Assembly: GCF_000234095.1 (NCBI RefSeq)
Contig: NZ_JH376800.1
Location: 464,939 to 528,938 of the forward strand
Direction: 5' to 3'
Origin: Centipeda infelix ATCC 43532
GTDB lineage: Bacteria; Bacillota; Negativicutes; Selenomonadales; Selenomonadaceae
Length of the DNA stretch: 64,000 bases
The translations under genes were made by a program, and so were the position numbers. Numbering within the stretch: the stretch's first letter is position 1; every line of letters begins with the position of its first letter. Below, in pieces: positions 53,420 through 62,277 of the stretch. Below the pieces are notes generated by a model, which saw nothing but the letters and a program-made list of their open reading frames with translations, did not search any database and had not been told where the DNA came from.

Positions 53420-54142
53420 ATGAGAAATTCGATTGAATTTCAAGTCTATGGGAGAATGGCGCTTTTTACCGATCCGATCACAAAGGTTGGTGGTGAACGT
53501 TCCTCCTACTCTGTGCCGACCTATCAGGCACTCAAGGGGATTACAGAAAGTATTTATTGGAAACCTACGTTCTATTGGGTCGTTGATGAAGTTCGTGTCA
53601 TGAATCGAATAGCGACACAGTCGCGCGGCGTGAAGCCAATGAAATATGGCGGCGGTGGAAATGATCTCTCCATCTATAAATACCTGAGCGATGTTTGTTA
53701 TCAGGTGCGTGCGCATTTCGAGTTCAATCTATACCGTAAGGAACTTGCAGAGGACAGGGATGAACATAAGCACCACAATATTGCAAAGCGTATGGTAGAG
53801 CGCGGCGGACGACGTGACATCTTTCTCGGCACGCGGGAATGTCAGGGCTATGTTGAGCCTGTGCGTTATGGCGAGGGAAAAGGATACTATGATGACAGCG
53901 GCGAGATGCCGCTCGGCACAATGTTTCACGGATTTAACTATGTCGATGAAACGGGGGGCAGTATGCTGCAGGTCCGTCTCTGGCAGCCGGTGATGGAGCA
54001 TGGCGTCATTCGTTTCCCGCAGCCTGAGGAATGCACGCTCGTACGTGATATCCGCAAGGTGGAGAGCAAGCTCTTTGACAAGAACAGCGTTACTTTTGCA
54101 GAAAAGGAATATGTTTTATTGGGAGAGGAGGGAAGTTTATGA
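53420..54142 (+). CDS. cas5c: Cas5c (Cas5d), crRNA-processing Cascade subunit
   Basis: This 240-aa RAMP protein begins [21 protein letters not shown] and contains the FGGGGND-like segment (here YGGGGNDLS) followed by YQVRAHFEF. In type I-C systems, which lack Cas6, Cas5c cuts pre-crRNA in the repeat and stays bound to the 5' handle. The handle here would derive from the ATTGAAAC end of the repeats. Its stop overlaps the cas8c start. Confidence 0.93.
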   Translation: MRNSIEFQVYGRMALFTDPITKVGGERSSYSVPTYQALKGITESIYWKPTFYWVVDEVRVMNRIATQSRGVKPMKYGGGGNDLSIYKYLSDVCYQVRAHFEFNLYRKELAEDRDEHKHHNIAKRMVERGGRRDIFLGTRECQGYVEPVRYGEGKGYYDDSGEMPLGTMFHGFNYVDETGGSMLQVRLWQPVMEHGVIRFPQPEECTLVRDIRKVESKLFDKNSVTFAEKEYVLLGEEGSL

Positions 54143-56010
54143 GTTGGATGGAACAGTTGGTACAGACGTATGATGAAAATGAACGCTTTGCTGGCAGGGA
54201 TGGTATCGATGGCATGAGAGCCATGCTCCCTTTGGTCGGTCATATCATCCAGAATGCTCAAATCGAAATAACATTGAGTGCAGATGGGGAGCTCATTCAG
54301 GCAGAGATGATTCCAAAGGAACAACAGCGCACACTTATCCCCTGTACGCCTGACTCAGCATCACGCACTTCAAGTCCTTCACCGCACCCTTTGCATGATA
54401 ACCTTTCCTATATTGCACGAGATTATTATGAGTATGTGAAGAAAAGGCCGAAAGGGCAGAAAAAACCTTATCCCATGTATAAGGAGCTCCTCGGTTCTTG
54501 GGTAGCGGCGGATGCAAATCCAAAAGTGCAGGCCGTCTATTTCTATATCAGTAACCATGATGTTCTTCATGATTTGATTGAAAAAAATGTACTTACTGGA
54601 GATGACAGAAATATTTCAAAATCTATGGTGCGCTTCCGTGTCGTTATTGATGGTGATGACTGCTCGGAACTGTGGAGAGATATACAAATTCAAAAATCGT
54701 ATCAGAAATTCTTTCGGCAGAAGCTTTCTCAAACAAAAGGACAACTTTGTTATGCTACGGGGAAAATGCTCCTATCCACAGAAAAGCATGGCAAGGGAAT
54801 ACGCTTTCCGGGAGATGGAGCAAAAATTATTTCGTCAAATGACAAAGAGGGACTGACCTTTCGTGGACGATTTATCAATGGAGATGAATGTATCTCCATC
54901 GGTTATGAGACTTCGCAGAAAGCAATGAATGCGCTTACGTGGCTAGTTCAGAATCAAGGATACAAAGCTAGAAAAACCAGTAGGGAAGGCCGTGTGTTTC
55001 TTGCATGGGGACGTTGCGGGACTTTTGTCCCGTCTGTTTTTGACGATACAGCACATCTGACGCGCAGGAGGAGGCCTGCGGAGGTGGCACGACCATCGTC
55101 GATGAAAGGGTGGGCGGAATCCCTGACGCATGCACTTATGGGTTATTGCCACGAATTCAAGCAAGCAAAAATGAGTCAGGTTAACGTCATGATTCTTGAT
55201 GCCGCGACGAAGGGACGGCTTTCCATTTGCTACTATAGCGAGATGGCGGGTGAGGACTTCATCGAGCGGATCGAACGATGGCACAGCCTTGGTCGTTGGC
55301 GTCAGCATGGATATGATCGGGAGAAAGATGAGACATTTGTCTACTTTGGAGTGCCAACACCGGAGATGCTTGTCAAGGCTTGTCATGGGGAAAAAGTGGG
55401 CGATTCACAGATGGATCAGGCAGTGGAACGAATCTTTTATGCAATCCTGCAGGGAAAACCGTTGCCTGTGGACATGGAACGTATAGTGATGAGACGTGCC
55501 GTAAAGAGGTCTGTCTGTGACAGCTACTATGATTGGAACCGACAGATTATAGAGCCAGCATGTTCCATTATAGCGCGTCGTCTCAATCATACAGAGGAGG
55601 TATATACTGTGGCACTTGATGAAACAAAGACAGATCGATCATATTTGTTTGGTAGGTTGATAGCGGTGGCAGATCAGATGGAAAGGCTGACATTTTCTCC
55701 GGAAGAAAAGGGGAGTCGCACAACAAATGCAATGCGCTATATGGAAATTTTTTCCTCCCGTCCTAACGCCACATGGATGACTCTTCAGAAGAAGCTTCTT
55801 CCCTATCAGAGAAAACGAGAAATGTATGGGGGAAAGGAACGTAAACTCATCAGTAAGATTGGCAGTATGTTTAACGATGATGATTTTCTCTCGGATCGCC
55901 CGTTAGATGGAAAATTCCTACTTGGTTACTACTGTCAGCAGTATGCGATGGAGCAGAAGAGGGAAGAGAATCGTAAGAAGAAAGAGTTCTCAACAGAGGA
56001 GGATGTATGA
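54139..56010 (+). CDS. cas8c: Cas8c (Csd1), large Cascade subunit
   Basis: The product (623 aa) matches Csd1 in length, position and motifs such as [15 protein letters not shown] near residue 155, GRCGTFVP and the C-terminal [11 protein letters not shown]. It recognises the PAM and anchors the target; in I-C systems an internal start in this gene also yields the small subunit Cas11c, though I cannot place that start with confidence. The gene is clearly AT-richer than the rest of the window (some lines near 30-40 percent GC), which points to transfer or exchange. Confidence 0.92.
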   Translation: MSWMEQLVQTYDENERFAGRDGIDGMRAMLPLVGHIIQNAQIEITLSADGELIQAEMIPKEQQRTLIPCTPDSASRTSSPSPHPLHDNLSYIARDYYEYVKKRPKGQKKPYPMYKELLGSWVAADANPKVQAVYFYISNHDVLHDLIEKNVLTGDDRNISKSMVRFRVVIDGDDCSELWRDIQIQKSYQKFFRQKLSQTKGQLCYATGKMLLSTEKHGKGIRFPGDGAKIISSNDKEGLTFRGRFINGDECISIGYETSQKAMNALTWLVQNQGYKARKTSREGRVFLAWGRCGTFVPSVFDDTAHLTRRRRPAEVARPSSMKGWAESLTHALMGYCHEFKQAKMSQVNVMILDAATKGRLSICYYSEMAGEDFIERIERWHSLGRWRQHGYDREKDETFVYFGVPTPEMLVKACHGEKVGDSQMDQAVERIFYAILQGKPLPVDMERIVMRRAVKRSVCDSYYDWNRQIIEPACSIIARRLNHTEEVYTVALDETKTDRSYLFGRLIAVADQMERLTFSPEEKGSRTTNAMRYMEIFSSRPNATWMTLQKKLLPYQRKREMYGGKERKLISKIGSMFNDDDFLSDRPLDGKFLLGYYCQQYAMEQKREENRKKKEFSTEEDV

Positions 56011-56987
56011 TGGCTGCACTGACGAAAAAAATTGATTTTGTCGGATTTATTACGGTAGAGCGCTCCAATCCAAATGGTGATCCACTGAATGGGAATCAAC
56101 CACGTACGGATTACAGTGGATTTGGTGAAATTTCAGATGTCTGCCTTAAGCGAAAGATGCGTAACCGTTTGCAGGACGCAAGAGAAAAGATTCTTGTGCA
56201 GTCCGATGAGCGTGTTGATGACGGCTATGATAGTATTCGTACTCGAGTAAAAGAGCATCCTATAGTAGGTCAATTGTTGGTTCGACTTGAATCAGATAAG
56301 GGGAAGGGGGAAGATAAAGAACAGAATGGCTCAGATAAGCGTTTGATACGATTAGAATTTGCAAAAGAGGCATGTAAGGCATGGATGGATGTGCGGACTT
56401 TTGGTCAAGTATTTGCCTTTAAAAAGAGTAAAAAAGGAAAATCTGCAGAGGATGATAGTGAATCAACTCAGACAGATGCTGTCTCTGTCGGCGTGAGGGG
56501 ACCCGTGACACTTCATACGGCAGTCAGTCTCGATCCTGTCACCATCACGGGTATACAGATCACGAAGAGCGTCAACAATGAGCCGGGCGATAAGAAAGGC
56601 TCGGATACGATGGGCATGAAGTATCGCGTCGACTTTGGTGTCTATAAATTCCAAGGCAGCATCAATGTACAGCTCGCAGAGAAGACCGGTTTCAGTGAAG
56701 AGGATGCAGTAAAGGTCAAGGAGGCACTCCGCACCATTTTTGAGAACGATGCCTCCTCCGCCCGTCCTGAGGGAAGCATGGAACTGAGCCATTTTTATTG
56801 GGTCGAGCATTCGAATAAGACGGGCAGTGCACCGAGTGCGAAGGTGCATCGCAGTATTTCGGCACAGAAAAAGGTGGACGTAGAAACACCGACAAGTCTG
56901 GGGGACTACATCATCGACGATAGTGCGCTCTATGCCATCGACGGCATTCGTATTGAGAAATACGTCGAGGGAAGTTTGGTCGATTGA
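56007..56987 (+). CDS. cas7c: Cas7c (Csd2), Cascade backbone subunit
   Basis: This 326-aa RAMP protein forms the helical backbone along the crRNA. Family features: FITVERSNPNGDPLNGNQPR near residue 13, then ISDVCLKRKMRNR and VRGPVTLHTAVSLDPV in the middle. Base composition changes inside the gene: by my count 56281-56460 is about 39 percent GC and 56521-56700 about 50 percent, suggesting an exchange breakpoint near 56470. The start overlaps the cas8c stop (ATGA). Confidence 0.93.
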   Translation: MMAALTKKIDFVGFITVERSNPNGDPLNGNQPRTDYSGFGEISDVCLKRKMRNRLQDAREKILVQSDERVDDGYDSIRTRVKEHPIVGQLLVRLESDKGKGEDKEQNGSDKRLIRLEFAKEACKAWMDVRTFGQVFAFKKSKKGKSAEDDSESTQTDAVSVGVRGPVTLHTAVSLDPVTITGIQITKSVNNEPGDKKGSDTMGMKYRVDFGVYKFQGSINVQLAEKTGFSEEDAVKVKEALRTIFENDASSARPEGSMELSHFYWVEHSNKTGSAPSAKVHRSISAQKKVDVETPTSLGDYIIDDSALYAIDGIRIEKYVEGSLVD

Positions 56988-56988
56988 T

Positions 56989-57648
56989 ATGGGGTATGCT
57001 GAAGCAGAGTACCTTATGCTCTCGGAGATTCAGCATTATGTTTTCTGCCCGCGTCAGTGGGGGTTGATTCATCTCGAGCAGCATTGGCAGGAAAATGTTC
57101 TGACAGTTGAGGGAAATGCCCTGCACGAAAAAGCGCATGATGAGACGCTGAGGGAAAAGCGCGGTAATAAGATCATTGTGCGAGGAATGCGCGTCGCATC
57201 AACCCGACTTGGAATCTCCGGAGCGTGTGATGTGGTGGAGTTCCATGCGAATACATCGGGTGTACGCATTCCCTCTTACGAGGGATGCTACTGCGTTGTT
57301 CCAATCGAGTACAAGCGTGGAAAGCCCAAAGAGGGGGAGGAGGACGTCCTTCAGCTGACTCTTCAGGCACTCTGCCTTGAGGATATGCTCATGGCAGATA
57401 TTCCCTATGGATATCTCTACTATGGGGAAATACGCCGTCGTGTCAAGGTGGAGTTCTCAGATGAACTAAAACAGCGGATTCCTGTTCTGGTACAGGAAAT
57501 GCGTCAGTATATCCAAAGAGGGAATACACCTTTTGTCAAGCGGCGTAAGGGGTGCGTAAACTGTTCGCTGAATCAGGTCTGTATGCCGAAGCTGAATCGG
57601 CTCGGTTCTGCGAGGAAGTATCTTGAGAGGAGGCTCGCGGAAGAATGA
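56989..57648 (+). CDS. cas4: Cas4 exonuclease (adaptation)
   Basis: The product (219 aa) is a RecB-like nuclease with an Fe-S cluster. It has an N-terminal Cys in YVFCPRQW, the nuclease residues in SGACDVVEF and PIEYKRGKPK, and the C-terminal cysteines KGCVNCSLNQVCMPK. Cas4 helps trim and select prespacers with the right PAM before Cas1-Cas2 integration. ATG 56989 is 1 base after the cas7c stop. The stop overlaps the cas1 start by 4 bases. Confidence 0.92.
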   Translation: MGYAEAEYLMLSEIQHYVFCPRQWGLIHLEQHWQENVLTVEGNALHEKAHDETLREKRGNKIIVRGMRVASTRLGISGACDVVEFHANTSGVRIPSYEGCYCVVPIEYKRGKPKEGEEDVLQLTLQALCLEDMLMADIPYGYLYYGEIRRRVKVEFSDELKQRIPVLVQEMRQYIQRGNTPFVKRRKGCVNCSLNQVCMPKLNRLGSARKYLERRLAEE

Positions 57649-58673
57649 AACCTCTTTTGAATACGCTCTTTGTCAATCAAGACGAGGCATATCTTGCACT
57701 CGATGGGGGGAACATCGTAGTCATCCGCGAGGAGCGGGAGCTCGCACGTTTTCCACTTCATAATTTTGAGCAGATTACAACGTTTGGCTATACAGGTGCA
57801 AGTCCGGCCCTTATGCGAAAATGTGCCGAGGAAAATATTGCGCTGACATTTATGACGCCAGAGGGGCACTTTCAGGCGCGTGTTATCGGCAAGATGAACG
57901 GCAACGTCCTCCTGCGCAGGGAACAGTATCGACGTGCGGATGATGAAGATGCAAGTCTTGTGCTTGCAAAAAACTTTATTCTTGGCAAGATTTACAATGC
58001 ACGCTGGACAATCGAGCGGACACGAAGAGACCATGCTATGCGGATTGACGGGGAGAAACTTCAGAGCATTAGCGAATTTCTGCGGACATCCTGTCATGAG
58101 GTCATGCATACTGCTAATTTGGAGGAGTTGCGCGGTGTCGAAGGAAAGGCTGCAGTCAGCTATTTCTCTGTGTTCGACGATATGATCCTCAAGCAAAAAG
58201 AAGATTTTTTCTTCACAGAACGCAATCGGAGACCACCGCTCGACAACATGAACTGTCTGCTTTCCTTCTTCTACGCGCTCTTAATGAATGATGTAGGGGC
58301 TGCACTTGAGGGGGTGGGGCTGGATTCATATGTCGGCTTTTTGCATCGTGATCGTCCTGGCAGACAGTCGCTTGCTCTTGATCTGATGGAGGAACTACGC
58401 CCAATCGCAGATCGCACAGCGTTTTCTATGGTCAACACAAAAAAGATCAGCAGAAAAGACTTTTGCATGGAGGAAAGCGGTGCTGTTCGGCTGACCGATG
58501 ACGGGCGTAAGAAGATTTTGGAAGCGTGGCATACACACAAAGAAGGGGACATAACCCATCCTTTCATGGAGGAAAAAATCAAATGGGGGCTTGTACCTCA
58601 TGTGCAGGCGCTGCTTTTTGCTCGTCACCTACGCGGCGATCTCGATGCATACCCGCCATTTTTGTGGAAATAG
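57645..58673 (+). CDS. cas1: Cas1 integrase
   Basis: This 342-aa protein is the spacer integrase. It has the N-terminal beta domain (LLNTLFVNQDEAYLALDG) and the helical catalytic domain with metal ligands in the ANLEELRGVEGKAA (Glu), GLDSYVGFLHRDRPGRQSLA (His) and the following DLMEELRP (Asp/Glu) segments. It works with Cas2 to insert new spacers at the leader end of the array 470 bases downstream. Confidence 0.95.
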   Translation: MKPLLNTLFVNQDEAYLALDGGNIVVIREERELARFPLHNFEQITTFGYTGASPALMRKCAEENIALTFMTPEGHFQARVIGKMNGNVLLRREQYRRADDEDASLVLAKNFILGKIYNARWTIERTRRDHAMRIDGEKLQSISEFLRTSCHEVMHTANLEELRGVEGKAAVSYFSVFDDMILKQKEDFFFTERNRRPPLDNMNCLLSFFYALLMNDVGAALEGVGLDSYVGFLHRDRPGRQSLALDLMEELRPIADRTAFSMVNTKKISRKDFCMEESGAVRLTDDGRKKILEAWHTHKEGDITHPFMEEKIKWGLVPHVQALLFARHLRGDLDAYPPFLWK

Positions 58674-58682
58674 GGGCTTGCC

Positions 58683-58973
58683 ATGTATGTTTTAATCACC
58701 TATGATATTAGTACCATTGATGCCGACGGACGTCGGCGCCTACGGCAGGTTGCACGCAAATGTCGTGCCTACGGACAACGTGTGCAGAACTCTGTTTTTG
58801 AGTGCAAGGTCGACCCGACCCAGTGTAAGAAATTGGAGCTTGCGCTGCTTGAGATCATCGACTTGCAGACCGACAGCCTTCGATTTTATTATCTTGGCAA
58901 AGATATAGGACCAAAAGTGACGCACTATGGTGTCAAAGAGTCCTATGACATGGAGGCTGCTATCATCATATGA
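58683..58973 (+). CDS. cas2: Cas2 adaptation protein
   Basis: The product (96 aa) has the ferredoxin fold start MYVLITYDISTIDADGRRRL and the central RVQNSVFECKVDPTQ segment, both diagnostic of Cas2. It bridges two Cas1 dimers in the integrase complex. It is the last cas gene; the leader and array follow. Confidence 0.95.
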   Translation: MYVLITYDISTIDADGRRRLRQVARKCRAYGQRVQNSVFECKVDPTQCKKLELALLEIIDLQTDSLRFYYLGKDIGPKVTHYGVKESYDMEAAIII

Positions 58974-59144
58974 GCACTTGGAAGAGTGCGAAGGTGAAGT
59001 GAACAGAAAATCAAGTGTAAAAATGTAGGTACGTGAATCACGCTAAAGGAGGGGCGTGGGGCATGTGCACCGAGAAAATCATATTCATGGCGGGTAACAC
59101 CCATGAATATGTGGCAAAAGAGGGAAATTGTGACTTCTTTTGCC
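58974..59144 (+). promoter_or_regulatory. CRISPR leader with internal inverted repeat
   Basis: These 171 bases between cas2 and the first repeat are the leader, on the side expected from the repeat orientation (repeats end ATTGAAAC). A perfect 11-bp inverted repeat CATATTCATGG/CCATGAATATG occupies 59080-59090 and 59101-59111 with a 10-base centre, ending 33 bases before repeat 1. It may be a protein-binding or integration-guiding site. A clear -35/-10 pair is not visible. Confidence 0.6.
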
Positions 59145-59713
59145 GTCGCGCCCCGCACGGGGCGCGTGGATTGAAACGCAGACCCGTCACCGCTCGCAGC
59201 AGAGGAAGACAGTCGCGCCCCGCACGGGGCGCGTGGATTGAAACATGAAAGTTATCTACTAACTATACTATAACGCTGTCGCGCCCCGCACGGGGCGCGT
59301 GGATTGAAACCCTTAGTAAAGGAGAATATAGAATGAAAATCAAGTCGCGCCCCGCACGGGGCGCGTGGATTGAAACTTGTAGGAATGTGTAAGGATTCCT
59401 TTAGGACTGTGTCGCGCCCCGCACGGGGCGCGTGGATTGAAACATCGTCGCGCCGAACTCCATGACACGCCCCAGTGGTCGCGCCCCGCACGGGGCGCGT
59501 GGATTGAAACCAGCAGCTCCATATCCTCCTCGTCCTCGAGTTCGCCGTCGCGCCCCGCACGGGGCGCGTGGATTGAAACACAATGATATCCGCAAGGAGA
59601 CTATTTGGCATTGGTCGCGCCCCGCACGGGGCGCGTGGATTGAAACGCTACGATCCTCGGGACGGCGGCAAGTGTCTACGGTCGCGCCCCGCACGGGGCG
59701 CGTGGATTGAAAC
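59145..59713 (+). CRISPR. Type I-C CRISPR array: nine repeats, eight spacers
   Basis: Nine identical 33-bp repeats start at 59145, 59212, 59278, 59344, 59411, 59478, 59547, 59614 and 59681. Each begins GTCGCGCCCCGC and ends GTGGATTGAAAC, with a stem GCGCCCCG/CGGGGCGC. Spacers are 34, 33, 33, 34, 34, 36, 34 and 34 bases. The last repeat shows no decay and is followed directly by a glyS fragment, so the old end of the array may have been cut off. All spacers differ. I saw no match of any spacer elsewhere in the window, but that was an eye check. Confidence 0.98.
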
Positions 59714-60773
59714 AAGATGAATCAGGAGCGTGTCAGCACGGAGATGCGTGGGACATCGCTCGCCATTGCCTTTGATGCGGAGGGAAATCCGACGAAGGCA
59801 GGCGCGGGGTTTGCGCGCGGGCAGGGGGTCGAGCCCTCCGAGCTCATTCAGCGGGACGGCTATGTCTATGCCGTTGTGCACGAAAAGGGCGCGGAGACGG
59901 CGCAGCTGCTTGCGGAACTCCTGCCGGAGCTGATTCGTGCGATCCCCCTGCCGAACAGTATGCGCTGGGGCGATCTGGACTTCCGCTTCATCCGACCGAT
60001 TCGTTGGATCGTCGCACTCTACGGGACGGAGGTTGTATCCTTTACGCTTGCAAATGTCACGAGTGGGAACACGTCACGCGGACATCGGACGCTGTCTCCA
60101 CAGGACTTCATTATTTTTTCGCCCGCAGACTATGAGGCGGCGTGTGAAAAGGCATATATTATTGTCGATCAAGAGCGTTGGCGTGCCATGATAACGGAAC
60201 AGATTGCAGAGACGGCGAAGGCTGCGGGCGGCAGAGCTGTCGAAGGCAGATCTCGTGACGGGCATGGTGACAGAGTTTACGGAGCTGTAGGGGATCATGG
60301 GTGGTGAGGATGCGGCTCTCGACGGAGAAAAGCTCGCCGTCGCGTGTGCTATCGACGAGCAGTATATGCCGCGCTTTGCGGGGGACGAACTGCCGCAGTC
60401 GGCACTCGGCTTTGCACTCAGCGTTGCGGATAAGATCGACAACATCGTCGGCACGTTCAGCCGCGGAAAGATCCCGACGGGCTCGCAGGATCCCTTTGCC
60501 CTGCGCCGTCAGGCACTCGGGCTCGTCCTCATGCTGATTGAGAACGAAAGCGATCTCCTGTTCTCCGATCTTGTCGATGAGGCGTGCAATCTCTATGCGT
60601 TTGACGAGATGGCGCGTGAGAAGATGCAGACCGATGTCGCAGATTTCATCCGTCTGTGCCTCAAGAACGCCCTTACGGAGCGCGTGCGTGCAAATCGCCT
60701 GAGCCTTCTCAAAGCCGTTGATAACTATCTCCTCCAGACGGCAGACTACAGCAAGATCGTACTGAACTGAGCA
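59714..60773 (+). pseudogene. Decayed second copy of glyS abutting the CRISPR array
   Basis: The sequence aligns with glyS from about residue 65 to its last residue but lacks three parts: the first 65 codons, about residues 234-393, and a block before the final 25 residues. After the central deletion the frame is lost, and a CAG to TAG change ends the segment ELQ near 60290; an open frame of 157 codons continues to the normal glyS C terminus ([10 protein letters not shown]). The first 270 bases are almost identical to glyS, whereas the 3' part is visibly more diverged. It cannot make a working synthetase. Confidence 0.9.
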
Positions 60774-60783
60774 AAGACATAAT

Positions 60784-60838
60784 GGTGGACGATGTACGGA
60801 TTCGGAGATGAATCTCGTGCAGTCGTCCACCTTTTTTT
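60784..60838 (+). terminator. Terminator after the glyS pseudogene
   Basis: Stem GGTGGACGA/TCGTCCACC (60784-60792, 60823-60831) with a partly paired interior and seven Ts. It differs in sequence from the terminator after the intact glyS. Confidence 0.75.
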
Positions 60839-60890
60839 GTTTTCCCTCTAGTCAAAGTCATTGCTTTATGTTAATATGTGAAAGCTAAAA

Positions 60891-60909
60891 AATGATAGGG
60901 GTTATCATT
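60891..60909 (+). promoter_or_regulatory. Fur box upstream of tonB
   Basis: AATGATA and TATCATT arms (60891-60897, 60903-60909) contain TGATAGGGGTTATCA (60893-60907), which matches 11 of the 14 specified bases of the 7-1-7 Fur consensus. A TTGCTT at 60861-60866 is a possible -35, with a poor -10. This suggests iron repression of tonB, in step with the receptor at 17803. Confidence 0.55.
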
Positions 60910-60941
60910 GTAGACATATGATGTTTATGGGGGGTGAAAAT

Positions 60942-61625
60942 TTGGATGTTACGGTGAAGGAAAAGTATCTGTCGTGGGGGGCATCGTTCGGAATACATTT
61001 TTGCATTCTGATTGCAGCTGCGGCGATGGGGCTTTTCTCGATGGCGACGGAGCCGGAGAAGCGCCCGATAGACGTTGAGATCTACGATGCGTCTGCGCCG
61101 GAGAGTGCCCCCGAGCCTGCGGCAGAGGCGGCTGCGCCGATGCCGAGCATCGACGATATCCCGCTTGAGCCTCCGAAGAAGGAGCAGCCGCAAGAGCAGC
61201 AGGAGCAGCCGAAGGAGACACCGAAGACTGCCGCGACAAATTCGAGCACTGCACCGAGTACCTCTGAGGGAAAGAGTGAGAAGCCAAGTGCTGCACCCTC
61301 GGAAAGTACGGGCGGCGGCGAGAGTACAGGACGCGATGCCGCAGCGGCGCAGCGACCGAGCGTCCCTCCGAAGCTCATCTCGGGTTCTGCACCTGCCTAT
61401 CCGAAGGAGCTCGATCGTAAGGGGATCACGGGGACGGTCGGGCTTGCCATCGTAGTCGGGGCAAACGGCGGCGTACAGAGCGTCGATGTTACGAGCTCCT
61501 CGGGGCATGCAGAGCTCGATCAGGCGGCGATTACGGCGGCGTACACCTATAGCTTTGAGCCGGCACGCAACATCTACGATGAGCCGGTCGCGTGCCGCGT
61601 AAACCGTTCGTTCTCATTCTCGTAA
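60942..61625 (+). CDS. TonB-family energy transducer
   Basis: The product (227 aa from this start) has an N-terminal membrane anchor (about residues 10-34), a long Pro/Glu/Gln/Ser-rich periplasm-spanning linker, and a C-terminal TonB domain (about 140-227) with PAYPKELDRKGITGTVGLAI and the YSFEPARN segment. It passes proton-motive energy to outer-membrane receptors. TTG 60942 with GGGGGTG seven bases upstream is the likelier start; ATG 60918 in frame lacks a ribosome site. exbB and exbD are not adjacent. A truncated receptor gene follows. Confidence 0.85.
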   Translation: MDVTVKEKYLSWGASFGIHFCILIAAAAMGLFSMATEPEKRPIDVEIYDASAPESAPEPAAEAAAPMPSIDDIPLEPPKKEQPQEQQEQPKETPKTAATNSSTAPSTSEGKSEKPSAAPSESTGGGESTGRDAAAAQRPSVPPKLISGSAPAYPKELDRKGITGTVGLAIVVGANGGVQSVDVTSSSGHAELDQAAITAAYTYSFEPARNIYDEPVACRVNRSFSFS

Positions 61626-61671
61626 GAGAACACAAGGAATTTGGGAAGTGGGATGACATGGAGGTTTTTAA

Positions 61672-62165
61672 GTGAAGTACGAATAGAAGAAGTTGAAGAG
61701 CCGTATCGGGATTGCCCTTACAGCGGCGGCTGTCACAGCACTGCCGATGACGGCATTCGCGGCGGAGGATACGGCGATGGACTCCTACGATCTCGACACC
61801 GTCGAGGTCGTAGGGCAGCGTCCCGTCTCGCAGCCCGTGGAGCCGGTAGAAGAAACGCCGAATGTCTATGCGGGCGGACAGATTGCACGTCAGAGCCATC
61901 TCGGCGTGCTCGGTGAGCGTGACTTTATGGAAGTTCCATTCAACGTCACGACGTTTAATAACGAACTCATCGAGAATCAGCAGGCGAACTCGGTCGTTGA
62001 TGTTATTGTCAACGACCCGTCCGTCGCAGACCTTACGCTTTCTACAGTTTCACAGGCATGGATGATTCGCGGCTTCAAGGCACAACAGCAGGATACCCAG
62101 CTTAATGGTCTCTATGGTGTTGCACCGCGGTTTTATGGTGGAACGGAGTATGTTGCAGTGGATGA
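61672..62165 (+). pseudogene. Truncated TonB-dependent receptor
   Basis: A GTG at 61672, seven bases after GGAGG, opens MKYE and meets TAG at codon 5; the same frame then encodes a good signal peptide (LKSRIGIALTAAAVTALPM..AFA) and the receptor N terminus to the plug domain. The region YAGGQIARQSHLGVLGERDF closely resembles YAGGQVARKSQLGVLGERDF of the receptor at 17803, so the two are paralogues. A TTG at 61693 could bypass the TAG. The gene breaks off near 62165, before the usual RVEVLKGP plug motif, at a remnant of the multi-hairpin repeat. The barrel is absent. Confidence 0.85.
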
Positions 62166-62206
62166 GGGAGATCGCGTAAGCGGTGGAAGGGGCGCAAGGA
62201 GGCTGA
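62166..62206 (+). repeat. Remnant of the multi-hairpin repeat
   Basis: GGGAGATCGCGTAAGCGG followed by TGGAAGGGGC matches the right end of repeat copy 1 (GGGGACCGCGTAAGCGGTGG...), and the next bases GCAAGGAGGCTG resemble the start of its fourth hairpin. It sits exactly where the receptor pseudogene ends, so the repeat marks a deletion or insertion junction. Confidence 0.65.
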
Positions 62207-62236
62207 AGAAAATTTTTTGGAAATCTTACCGCTCTC

Positions 62237-62265
62237 TTGCACACATCCTTCAAACGTGATATACT
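62237..62265 (+). promoter_or_regulatory. Promoter of rpsF-ssb-rpsR
   Basis: TTGCAC (62237-62242), 17 bases, TATACT (62260-62265). It lies just downstream of the repeat remnant and drives the ribosomal operon. Confidence 0.75.
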
Positions 62266-62277
62266 ATCCCTTGTCGC

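Noticed and set aside
54139..56010. Internal start for a separate Cas11c small subunit inside cas8c
   Set aside because: Known for type I-C systems, but no internal ribosome site could be assigned with confidence.
59145..59713. Self-targeting spacers
   Set aside because: No spacer could be matched by eye to another part of the window; a computed search of the full genome would be needed to claim or exclude it.
59252..59715. Open frames through the CRISPR array encoding repeats such as FNPRAPCGAR
   Set aside because: These are translations of the CRISPR repeats and spacers, not genes.
59717..60307. A 196-codon frame in the glyS remnant as a free-standing protein
   Set aside because: It lacks the glyS N terminus and ends in out-of-frame residues after a deletion; its apparent ATG derives from the array junction.
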